Below, piece by piece: positions 1 through 7,843 of a DNA stretch of 30,681 nucleotides. Numbering within the stretch: the stretch's first letter is position 1; every line of letters begins with the position of its first letter. The notes under the pieces were generated by a model. That model did not search any database and had not been told where the DNA came from. It saw only the letters and a list, made by a program, of their open reading frames with translations. The stretch comes from DATGIQ01 sp035295665 (lineage in GTDB: Bacteria > Planctomycetota > Planctomycetia > Gemmatales > Gemmataceae), in assembly GCA_035295665.1 (NCBI GenBank), contig DATGIQ010000127.1, forward strand, positions 1 to 30,681. The letters are read 5' to 3'. The position numbers were made by a program, and so were the translations under genes.

Positions 1-1
1 G

Positions 2-1816
2 GGCTGTGCGCTCACCGTGGAGGACCTTTGCCGGAATGTCATTTTGCCCGAGCAGCGTTCCATCGACACCCGCGATCCTTCCCAGCTCCCCGCGGCCGAG
101 CTGCCGGCCACCGTGCCGCCCCGGACGGTCGCGCAGCCTCAGCCCGAGGCAACTCCCTGGCCGCTCTCGCTCGATGAGGCCATTCGTATTTCCCTGGAAA
201 ATGCCCGCGTCATACGCATCCTGGCCGGGACCACCGCGGTGACGAGCGGCCAAACCATTTATGACGCGGCCATCACGAACACCCAGATCGACCAGGCCCA
301 GGGACGCTTTGATCCCGTCCTTGCCCACACGAGCACCTTTGATCGCCTCGATGCACCGTTTGCTCAGTTCAACCCGTTCGACCCGACCCGGTCATTCCTC
401 ACCAGCTCGGAAACGCAGGACTACACCGCCACGGCCGGGGTAAACAAGACCAACGTGCTTGGCGGCCAATGGGCACTCACCTTCAGGGACACACTCTCCC
501 AGTTCGGCGGCAATGGCCCGTTCCCGCTCAACCCGCAGAACAGCACGGCCCTGGAGTTGAGCTATACGCAGCCGCTCCTCCAGGGAGGCGGCTATTCATT
601 CAACACCGCCCCGATTGTGATCGCCCGGCTGAATACCGAACAATCGTTCTTCCAGTACAAGGACAGCGTGCAGGAGATGGTCCGTGGCGTCATCGAAGCG
701 TACTGGAACTTGGTGCAGGCGCGGATTAACGTCTGGGCTCGGAAGATTCAGGTGCAACAATCGCAGGAAGCGTATGAGCGGGAAAGCGCTCGTCTCAAGA
801 CGGGCTTCAGCGACGTGGGGACCGTGGCCCAGGCGCGGGTGACGTACCAGCAGTTCCGGGCCAATTTGATCGCGGCCGAGGCGGATGTGCTGACGCGCGA
901 AGGGGCGTTGCGCAACATCCTGGGCTTGCCCCCCAGCGACGACCGGCAGATCATCCCCGTCTCGGTGCCCACGAGCCAGCGGCTCACGCCCAACTGGGAC
1001 GAGCTGGTCCGTCTCGCCGAACAGCGGCGGCCCGACGTCCTCGAATTGAAAATCATCACGGAAGCCGATCAGGCGCGACTACTGCAAGCCGAGAACCAGG
1101 CCCTGCCCCGACTCGATGCAACAGCGCTGTATCGCTGGAACGGCCTGAGCGGCACGATGCCTAACGGCGAACACCTGTCGTCCAGTGCTGGCGAGTTCCC
1201 GGACTGGTCGTTCGGCATCAATTTCTCGGTGCCGCTCGGATTGCGGCAAGGGCGGGCACAGGTACGGCAGCAGTCGCTCATCGTCGCCCGGGATCGGGCC
1301 AACGTCGACCAGCAATTGCACGCCGCCGTCCATGAGGTGGCCATGACGATCCGCGACCTGGAGAGTGCCTATGAGCAGTACCTGGCGTACAAGGAAACCC
1401 GGGCTGCGGCCGCCGAAAACTTGAAAGTTCAGACCGAGCAGTTCCGTGCCGGCCGAACCATTTATCTGAATGTGCTCCAGGCCCTCAACGACTGGGGAAA
1501 CGCGGTCTTTTCCGAAGCCCAGCAGTTGCTCACTTACAATACAACGCTGGCCACGCTGGAACGGCGGACCGGCACAATCCTGGAGACGCACGGGCTCGTT
1601 TTCTACGAAGAACGGTTGCGTACCGCGGGGCCGCTCGGGATTCTGGGACACGGCCGTCTTTATCCCTCCGCAGTGGTGCCGGCCGGATCTCCGCAACGCT
1701 ACCCCAGCACCGACGAACCGGCCGAGAATGCCTTTGATCTGAGGAACCCGGCCCCGCGTCAGTCGAAACCGCCGGAGAATCTGCCGCCGCCGACCCCACT
1801 GAAGCCAGTGCCATAA
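2..1816 (+). CDS. TolC-family outer membrane efflux lipoprotein (5' partial)
   Basis: Outer-membrane channel component of a tripartite efflux or type I secretion system. The frame is open from base 2, upstream of the first in-window GTG (17). It reads G-C-A-L-T at the very edge, which looks like the end of a lipobox, so the true start and signal peptide lie before the window. Two OEP-type coiled-coil/beta repeats are visible. The first includes 'ALELSYTQPLLQGGGYSF' and a helix with 'YWNLVQARI'; the second includes 'FSVPLGLRQGRAQVRQQ' and 'ETRAAAAENLKVQTEQF'. 'LRNILGLPPSD' is a typical TolC-family motif. The C-terminus is a Pro-rich tail that probably lies in the periplasm. Pump and adaptor genes are not in the window; they may lie upstream. 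The next gene starts 134 bases downstream. Confidence 0.88.
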   Translation, partial: GCALTVEDLCRNVILPEQRSIDTRDPSQLPAAELPATVPPRTVAQPQPEATPWPLSLDEAIRISLENARVIRILAGTTAVTSGQTIYDAAITNTQIDQAQGRFDPVLAHTSTFDRLDAPFAQFNPFDPTRSFLTSSETQDYTATAGVNKTNVLGGQWALTFRDTLSQFGGNGPFPLNPQNSTALELSYTQPLLQGGGYSFNTAPIVIARLNTEQSFFQYKDSVQEMVRGVIEAYWNLVQARINVWARKIQVQQSQEAYERESARLKTGFSDVGTVAQARVTYQQFRANLIAAEADVLTREGALRNILGLPPSDDRQIIPVSVPTSQRLTPNWDELVRLAEQRRPDVLELKIITEADQARLLQAENQALPRLDATALYRWNGLSGTMPNGEHLSSSAGEFPDWSFGINFSVPLGLRQGRAQVRQQSLIVARDRANVDQQLHAAVHEVAMTIRDLESAYEQYLAYKETRAAAAENLKVQTEQFRAGRTIYLNVLQALNDWGNAVFSEAQQLLTYNTTLATLERRTGTILETHGLVFYEERLRTAGPLGILGHGRLYPSAVVPAGSPQRYPSTDEPAENAFDLRNPAPRQSKPPENLPPPTPLKPVP

Positions 1817-1950
1817 TTCTTAGCCCGAATTCCAAGCAACACCAGCCCGACGCATTTTCTCGGCCGCCGCGGTGGAGGCTGCGCCTCTCTCCTGCTACAC
1901 TACCTCTGATGTTGAAATCCCTTGCACTGCAACCTGGCAAATAAAACTCC

Positions 1951-4900
1951 ATGATCGATCCGCATGCGACCCATGCGCCTGGAGCGGAGCAAGCCTCACC
2001 CGTTCCGGCCGACTCCCCACCGCGGCCGGACCAGATCGGTCGTTATCGGATCGAACGGGTGCTTGGCCGGGGCGGCTTCGGGCTCGTCTACCTGGCCCAT
2101 GATGAGCAGTTAAGCCGCCCCGTGGCCATCAAGGTGCCGCATCCCCATCTCGTGACCGAGGCAGCCCATGCCGAAGCCTATCTGACCGAAGCGCGCCTGG
2201 TCGCCAACCTGGACCATCCGAACATTGTGCCGGTCTTTGATGTCGGCAGCACCGAGCAATACCCCTGTTTCGTGGTTTCCAAATACATCAACGGTACCGA
2301 CCTCGCCAGCCGGCTGCGCTACGCCCGCCTGCCATTACAGGAGAGCGTGGAATTGCTGGCGACGGTGGCCGATGCACTGCACTATGCCCACAAACAGAGA
2401 ATCGTCCATCGCGACATCAAGCCAGGCAATATCTTGCTCGACCAGAGCGGCAAGCCATTCGTCGCCGATTTCGGATTGGCCCTGCGCGAACAGGATATCG
2501 GTAAAGGATCTCGCTACGCGGGTACACCGGTTTACATGAGTCCGGAGCAGGCCCGCGGTGAAGGCCATCGGGTCGATGGCCGATCGGACATCTTCAGCCT
2601 CGGCGTGGTCCTGTACGAACTGCTCACCGGAAGGCGCCCGTTCCAGGGGGAATCGGCGGAGGAGGTACTGCAACAGATCGTCAGCGTCGAGGCTCGTCCC
2701 GCCCGGCAACTCGACGATGCGATCCCCAAGGAGCTTGATCGCATCTGCCTGAAGGCCCTCTCGAAACGGGTCGCGGAGCGCTATCCCACAGCCAGGGATA
2801 TGGCCGACGATCTCCGGCATTTCCTGGGCGGAGCGTCGGTGGCGGAGAAGTCGGCGCTTACGGGAGCAAAGCGGAGCGACGCGGAAATTGCGACGCCGAT
2901 GCCCAGTCCCGTGCCGACTCCGTCTGATCTCCAGGCCATCAAGATCGTGCCGAAGGGTTTGCGCTCCTTCGACGCGGCGGATGCCGATTTCTTCCTCGGA
3001 TTGCTGCCGGGACCACGCGACCGGGATGGTCTGCCGGAAAGCATCCGCTTCTGGAAGATCCGGATCGAGGAGAACGACCCGGATCGAACGTTTTCCGTGG
3101 GATTGATCTACGGGCCGTCGGGGTGTGGCAAGTCGTCTTTGATGAAAGCAGGCCTCTTGCCGCGGTTGGCGAAGCACGTGCGGGCCGTTTATATCGAGGC
3201 GACGGCCGCGGACACGGAAGCTCGGCTGCTGAAAGGACTCCGGCGGCAGGTGCCGGACCTGCCGGGCAACGGGGGCCTGGTGGAAGCACTGGCCGGATTG
3301 CGGCACGGACGGTTTTTGGACCCGGGGCAGAAGGTGGTGCTCGTGCTGGATCAGTTTGAGCAATGGCTCCATGCCCAGCACAGCGAATCGAACGCTGAGC
3401 TGGTGCAAGCACTCCGGCAGTGTGATGGCGAGCGCGTCCAGTGCCTCCTCATGGTCCGGGACGATTTCTGGATGGCCGCCACCCGATTCATGCAGGCGTT
3501 GGAAATTCGCCTGGTCGAAGCCGGGAACTGCTGTGCCGTGGATCTCTTTGATCTCCTCCATGCCCGCAAGGTGCTGGGGGAATTTGGCCGGGCCTATGGC
3601 CGGCTACCCGATTCTCTCGGCCCATCCAGCAAAGATCAGAACGCCTTCCTTGATCAGGCCATTGCCGGTCTGGCGCAGGAGGGGAAGGTGATCTCGGTGC
3701 GGCTGGCGTTGTTTGCCGAGATGGTCAAGGGCAAACCGTGGACGCTGGCCACCTTGAAGGAAGTCGGCGGCACCGAAGGGGTGGGCGTCGCCTTCCTGGA
3801 AGAGACATTTGCCGCCGCGACCGCGCCGCCCCAGCATCGCCTGCACCAGAAAGGAGCCCAGGCGGTCTTGAAGGCACTGCTGCCGGAAGCCGGCACGGAC
3901 ATCAAGGGGCACATGCGTTCGCATCAGGAGTTGCTGCAAGCCTCGGGTTACGCATCTCGGCCACGCGATTTTGAGGAACTGCTTCGCATTCTGGATGGCG
4001 AACTGCGCCTCCTCACGCCGACCGATCCCGAGAGCGTGGCGGGAGGCGGGGGGCAGGGGACGGGAGAGAGAGGCAGAGACGAGGGAGCAGAGACGGATGC
4101 TTCTTCTCCCGCCACCCTTTACTACCAGCTCACTCACGACTATTTGGTACCGTCGTTGCGGGCCTGGCTGACGCGCAAGCAGAAGGAAACCCGGCGCGGC
4201 CGAGCCGAACTGCGCTTGGCGGAACGGGCCGCGGCCTGGAACCTCAAGCCGGAAGCGCGTCATCTGCCGGCCTGGTGGGAATGGGCCAACATCCGCCTGT
4301 TCACCCACAAGAAGAACTGGACGCCGCCACAGCGGAAGATGATGCGCCAGGCGGCTCGGTTTCATGGCGTGCGCGGGCTGACGCTGTTCGCTGCCTTCGC
4401 CACGGTCGCCTTGGCCGGCTGGGGCGCGTGGCGGCAAGTCGATGAGCAGCGCAAAGCCGACCATGCAGCTGGCCTGGTCCGGCAACTGCTGGCGGCCAAC
4501 ACCGCCCAGGTTCCCCGCATCATCGCGGACATGGAAGGCTACCGCCTTTGGACGGATCCGCTGTTGCAACAGGCCGCGGTCGAGGCGGAAAAGGAGCGGG
4601 ATGCGCGCAAACAGCTCCACATTCGCCTGGCGCTGCTGCCGGTGGACTCCAGCCAGTTCGATGCGCTGTATCAACGGTTGCTGGATGCTAGCCCGGAAGA
4701 GTTGCCAGTGATTCGCAACGCTCTGCAAGAACAGCCGAGGATCTTGGCGGAGCGGCTGGAAAAGATACTGGCGGATGCCAAGGAAGATCCGGAAAAGCGG
4801 CTGCGGGCGGCGTGTGCCCTGGCCGGCTGTGCGGATGCGGAGAATGGCTGCTGGGAGCCGGCCAGCACGTTGATCGTCAAACAACTGCTGGCCGCGGTAC

Positions 4901-6609
4901 TGAAGAATCCCAGTCATTATGTGCCGTTGCTCGACCTGTTACGGCCGGTCAAAGGCAACTTGTTGGCCCCGCTGGCCGACGTGTGCCGGAGTAAAGAGCG
5001 CTCGGAATCGGAGCGTGCCGCGGCGACGAATATTGTAGCGGACTACGCTTCCAGCCAGCCGGAGTTGTTGGCGGAGCTGCTCCTGGACGGAGACGAGAAG
5101 CAATTCGCGGTGTTATTTCCGAGGCTCAAGGATCATACGGACCGGGCACGGACGCTTCTGGCCGCCGAGGTGGCGAAGCAGTGGCCTGCGGATGCCAAGG
5201 ACGAGGCCAAGGAGAAGCTGGCCAAGCGGCAGGCGAATGCCGCGGTGGCGTTGCTCCGCATGGGGCAGGACGAAACGGTTTGGCCGCTGCTGAAGCATCG
5301 GCCGGATCCGCGAGTGCGTAGTTACCTGATCCATCGGCTCAGCCCCTTGGGTGCCGATCCCCAGGCAGTCCTCCGTCAGGTGGACATGGAGCAGGAAGGA
5401 TCGGTCCGTCGGGCGTTGCTCTTGTGTCTGGGCGAATTTGACCAGGAGCAATTTCCCGATGCCGAACGCACTGCATTCCTGCCCAGGCTGCTGGAGCTGT
5501 ATCGCGCCGACCTCGATCCAGGCCTGCATGCCGCGGCCGAGTGGCTGCTGCGGCAATGGAAGCAGGAAGGATCCCTCCAGCAGATCAACCAGGCATGGGC
5601 CAAGGACAAGCAGCAGAGAGCACAAAGGCTGCAACGCATCCAAGAGCAGCTGGCGAAGGATAAAACCCAAGCCCAGCCGCAGTGGTATGTCAACGGCGAG
5701 GGACAGACGATGGTGGTCTTTCCCGGTCCGGTGGAGTTCCTGATGGGATCGCCGCCCACGGAAGCGGGGCACGTAGCAACCGAAGCGCTGCACCGCCGGC
5801 GGATCGGCCGCACCTTTGCCATTGCCGCCAAGTCGGTGACGGTGGAGCAATACCGGAACTTCAACGCCCGCTATGGCATAGGTGAAATTGAGCAATACGC
5901 CCGCACACCGGATAGCCCGGTGATTGGCACGAGTTGGTATCAGTCGGCAGCGTATTGCAACTGGTTGAGTGCCCAGGAAGGGCTGCCGGAAACGGAGTGG
6001 TGTTACCACCCGCTTCCGGACCGTCAGGCTCTCACGGCTTTAGGTGCGAGCACGGCGGCGTTGCTGGGATCGTCCCTGAGCGCTGGCCCGTTGCTTGCGG
6101 CCACGGCACTGATCCCTGGAAGAGCGGCCCCCCGGTACGCCGAGGGGATGAAGCTGGCTCCCGACTATCTGAAGCGCCGCGGTTACCGTTTGCCCACGGA
6201 AGCAGAATGGGAGTACGCCTGTCGAGCGGGTGCGGTGACGAGCCGATATTATGGGGAGACCGAGGAGCTGCTGGGCAAGTACGGTTGGTACGTGGGCAAT
6301 GCAGCCAATCGCAGTTGGCCGGTGGGGAGCAAGAAACCGAATGATTTCGGCTTGTTCGACATGCACGGCAATGCCTTTACGTGGTGCCAAGAGAGATACA
6401 AGAATTACGCAGCCGGCAAGGCCGGAAAACCAATAGAAGATAATGAGGATACATTAATTGTCACGGACCGAGAAAGCCGGCTGTTGCGTGGCGGCTCGTT
6501 CGCCAATCCTGCAGTGAACTTGCGCTGTGCCTTTCGCATCTGGCTCGTGCCGACGCACCGTCCCAATACTGTCGGGTTGCGTCCGGCGAGGACTTTTACT
6601 GCTGAGTAG
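1951..6609 (+). CDS. Ser/Thr protein kinase - STAND-like ATPase - TM - helical repeat - FGE-fold (SUMF1) fusion, candidate DGR target
   Basis: Protein of 1552 residues. Residues ~31-293 are a Hanks-type kinase with glycine loop GRGGFG, Lys61, HRD 153-155, DFG 173-175 and SPE 197-199, so it is predicted to be active. Residues ~335-700 are a P-loop module (GPSGCGKSS 388-396, Walker B VVLVLDQFE 462-470) resembling STAND NTPases. A Gly/Glu-rich insert follows near 690-715. A single hydrophobic helix lies at ~809-827, then a HEAT-like helical region to ~1240. An FGE/C-type-lectin-fold domain runs from ~1252 to the end (MGSPP, RLPTEAEWEYACRAG, FGLFDMHGN, RGGSF). The predicted topology is kinase and ATPase in the cytoplasm and the FGE-like end outside. 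No Shine-Dalgarno sequence precedes the ATG (AATAAAACTCC). The FGE cysteine pair is absent, so a binding role is more likely than formylglycine formation. The last 40 codons look like a DGR variable repeat. Confidence 0.9.
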   Translation: MIDPHATHAPGAEQASPVPADSPPRPDQIGRYRIERVLGRGGFGLVYLAHDEQLSRPVAIKVPHPHLVTEAAHAEAYLTEARLVANLDHPNIVPVFDVGSTEQYPCFVVSKYINGTDLASRLRYARLPLQESVELLATVADALHYAHKQRIVHRDIKPGNILLDQSGKPFVADFGLALREQDIGKGSRYAGTPVYMSPEQARGEGHRVDGRSDIFSLGVVLYELLTGRRPFQGESAEEVLQQIVSVEARPARQLDDAIPKELDRICLKALSKRVAERYPTARDMADDLRHFLGGASVAEKSALTGAKRSDAEIATPMPSPVPTPSDLQAIKIVPKGLRSFDAADADFFLGLLPGPRDRDGLPESIRFWKIRIEENDPDRTFSVGLIYGPSGCGKSSLMKAGLLPRLAKHVRAVYIEATAADTEARLLKGLRRQVPDLPGNGGLVEALAGLRHGRFLDPGQKVVLVLDQFEQWLHAQHSESNAELVQALRQCDGERVQCLLMVRDDFWMAATRFMQALEIRLVEAGNCCAVDLFDLLHARKVLGEFGRAYGRLPDSLGPSSKDQNAFLDQAIAGLAQEGKVISVRLALFAEMVKGKPWTLATLKEVGGTEGVGVAFLEETFAAATAPPQHRLHQKGAQAVLKALLPEAGTDIKGHMRSHQELLQASGYASRPRDFEELLRILDGELRLLTPTDPESVAGGGGQGTGERGRDEGAETDASSPATLYYQLTHDYLVPSLRAWLTRKQKETRRGRAELRLAERAAAWNLKPEARHLPAWWEWANIRLFTHKKNWTPPQRKMMRQAARFHGVRGLTLFAAFATVALAGWGAWRQVDEQRKADHAAGLVRQLLAANTAQVPRIIADMEGYRLWTDPLLQQAAVEAEKERDARKQLHIRLALLPVDSSQFDALYQRLLDASPEELPVIRNALQEQPRILAERLEKILADAKEDPEKRLRAACALAGCADAENGCWEPASTLIVKQLLAAVLKNPSHYVPLLDLLRPVKGNLLAPLADVCRSKERSESERAAATNIVADYASSQPELLAELLLDGDEKQFAVLFPRLKDHTDRARTLLAAEVAKQWPADAKDEAKEKLAKRQANAAVALLRMGQDETVWPLLKHRPDPRVRSYLIHRLSPLGADPQAVLRQVDMEQEGSVRRALLLCLGEFDQEQFPDAERTAFLPRLLELYRADLDPGLHAAAEWLLRQWKQEGSLQQINQAWAKDKQQRAQRLQRIQEQLAKDKTQAQPQWYVNGEGQTMVVFPGPVEFLMGSPPTEAGHVATEALHRRRIGRTFAIAAKSVTVEQYRNFNARYGIGEIEQYARTPDSPVIGTSWYQSAAYCNWLSAQEGLPETEWCYHPLPDRQALTALGASTAALLGSSLSAGPLLAATALIPGRAAPRYAEGMKLAPDYLKRRGYRLPTEAEWEYACRAGAVTSRYYGETEELLGKYGWYVGNAANRSWPVGSKKPNDFGLFDMHGNAFTWCQERYKNYAAGKAGKPIEDNEDTLIVTDRESRLLRGGSFANPAVNLRCAFRIWLVPTHRPNTVGLRPARTFTAE
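6481..6606 (+). repeat. Candidate DGR variable repeat (VR) at the 3' end of the kinase/FGE gene
   Basis: Codons 1511-1552 encode the LRGGSF...VGLRPAR end of a C-type-lectin/FGE fold, which is where DGR variable regions normally lie. Family members that are DGR targets carry runs of Asn between the conserved R, P and G residues. Here positions 1518, 1519, 1520, 1528, 1530, 1532, 1536, 1538, 1539 and 1540 read GCC, AAT, CCT, TTT, ATC, CTC, CAC, CCC, AAT and ACT. All end in C or T, as expected from AAY template codons after adenine mutagenesis. The template copy was not seen in the window, so this is an inference from pattern and position. Confidence 0.55.
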
Positions 6610-6628
6610 CTTTACGGCTTTAGCCTTT

Positions 6629-6647
6629 AACCCGCCGAAGGCGGGTT
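6629..6647 (+). other. Perfect 8-bp hairpin with 3-nt loop, candidate DGR homing (IMH) hairpin
   Basis: AACCCGCC (6629-6636), loop GAA, GGCGGGTT (6640-6647). The hairpin begins 19 nt after the stop codon of the candidate DGR target. Hairpin/cruciform elements with ~8-bp stems and 3-4 nt loops just downstream of the VR are known to promote DGR retrohoming. There is no T-run after it, which makes an ordinary Rho-independent terminator less likely. A GGCGCC palindrome follows at 6649-6654. Confidence 0.5.
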
Positions 6648-6733
6648 CGGCGCCGAAATAGATTTTATACTTTCAGTATCGTTTAATGCGCTCTATGAGC
6701 ACATTGCCCGTACCGCGCCGAGTATAGTCCCCG

Positions 6734-6811
6734 ATGGCCAGTGATCAAGAGCTGATTGTCATCACCAAGACCTACGACCTGATTTTGTGGTCGTGTAATC
6801 ATACGAGCAGA
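6734..6811 (+). pseudogene. avd-like four-helix-bundle gene, N-terminal fragment
   Basis: Only about 26 codons remain. They read MASDQELIVI followed by TKTYDLILWSCNHTSR, which matches the start of the bAvd-like four-helix-bundle proteins encoded between the target gene and the reverse transcriptase in DGR cassettes. An intact homologue would continue with an FPRNHRF-type segment and about 90 more residues. Here the similarity stops abruptly at ~6811 and a transposase-like segment follows in another frame. The fragment sits 124 bases after the FGE-fold gene, the usual order in DGR loci. I recognise the N-terminal motif by eye; no search was possible. Confidence 0.6.
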
Positions 6812-7052
6812 GCCTGCCCGTGGACGCGGTCAGGCTGGACTTCTACCACCTCGCCGACAACGTGCACAAGACGCGGTGCGCTGGCTTCGGGTAGCAGAGG
6901 ACACGGCTGGCCGGGCGTGGGCGGCAGCGGTGCTGCACACCGCCATGCGCTGGGATGCGGACAATGCCGAGGCCATCATGGGCCTCGACGCCTTGGAGCA
7001 ACGTGGCGAATGGAAGCCGTACGGGCGAAGCCAGCTCCGGCCAACGGGTTAA
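6811..7052 (+). pseudogene. Degraded transposase C-terminal fragment (ISKra4-like?)
   Basis: Two frames together give a transposase-like tail. In one, 6811-6894 reads SLPVDAVRLDFYHLADNVHK and so on, up to a TAG. After a shift, 6897-7052 reads EDTAGRAWAAAVLHTA, then MRWDADNAEAIMGLDALEQ, then GEWKPYGRSQLRPTG and a TAA stop. The 'DFYHLADNV' block and the 'RW..DNAEAI..L.AL...GEW..Y' ending are the kind of C-terminal motifs seen in ISKra4-type DDE transposases. The middle of the domain is deleted. The piece begins exactly where the avd-like fragment ends, so the insertion or a later deletion probably destroyed that gene. The family assignment is tentative. Confidence 0.45.
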
Positions 7053-7186
7053 CTTCGCCGAGATTCCTGGCCGTACTCTTCTTGAACTTTGGCTGCACAA
7101 GCTCGTTGATTTTCCGTTGCTGGCCAAAGATAATGGCGATCACGCGGCGTACCCTTCTCCTTGGACCCGTGCTCAGAGGGTCAGCC

Positions 7187-7666
7187 ATGCGAAACTCAAC
7201 GTCAGGCGGTTGTGCGCGTCGTTCACTGCGGCAGCTGTTCACGGGGCCGCTGGAACGCTGGGCGGTTCTTATTCTCTTCCTTGGTGCAATGGGCCAGCTC
7301 CGGTCCGGCTTCGACGCCCCCTTGGCCTTCGATGCCGGATATGGGCCCCGTGGCGACGGCATCCTCGACCTCGTCGTAGCCAATCCCGGTAGCAATACGG
7401 TCAGCGTGCTGTTGGGCAACGGCGACGGCACGTTTCAGGCCTCCCGGTCCTTCGCCGCTGGACTCGGTCCTAACTCCGTCGCGGTCGGAGATTTCAATGG
7501 CGACGGCCATATCGATCTCGCCGTGGCCAACTTCGACCAGTTCAACAGTGTATTCGCAGTCAGCATCTTGCTGGGCAATGGCGACGGCTGGCCCGACCTG
7601 GCCCTCGCTGGCTACGGCTCGAACGATGTGGTGATCCTGATCAATGATGGCAACTGGCCTCCTTGA
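7187..7666 (+). pseudogene. FG-GAP/VCBS repeat protein, short and probably internally deleted
   Basis: From ATG 7187 the frame gives 159 residues: a short N-terminus with a hydrophobic stretch (WAVLILFLGAMGQL), then roughly two and a half FG-GAP repeats. Repeat hallmarks are 'DLVVANPGSNTVSVLLGNGD', the calcium-binding loop DFNGDGHIDLAVANF, and 'VSILLGNGDG' running directly into 'WPDLALAGYGSNDVVILIND'. That junction skips most of a repeat, so an internal deletion is likely. Intact secreted planctomycete proteins of this type usually have seven or more repeats forming an integrin-like propeller; this one cannot close. The same frame is open back to 6734 but only through unrelated debris. It may be a small expressed gene, but a remnant is more likely. 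Confidence 0.55.
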
Positions 7667-7843
7667 TCGACGGCGCACACTGGACCGCGCCCCTGCTTTA
7701 TTACAACGGAAATCCGCTGCCTCCGCTTTCCATCCCAAAAGGCCTTGCTCCAAATTCCGATCGCTGTTACCCTTTCGCACTCTGGAGCAATGGTCTCGCC
7801 AACAGGAGCCCCCTGCCCTGGCTTTGCAAGGACGCGCGCGCTC

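Noticed and set aside
17..19. GTG as the start codon of the TolC-family gene
   Set aside because: The frame stays open to base 2 with a lipobox-like GC just before it, so the true start is upstream of the window.
6610..7700. DGR template repeat or reverse transcriptase after the kinase gene
   Set aside because: I looked for an adenine-rich copy of 6481-6606 and for RT motifs such as YxDD in this stretch and saw none; only fragments of other genes are present.
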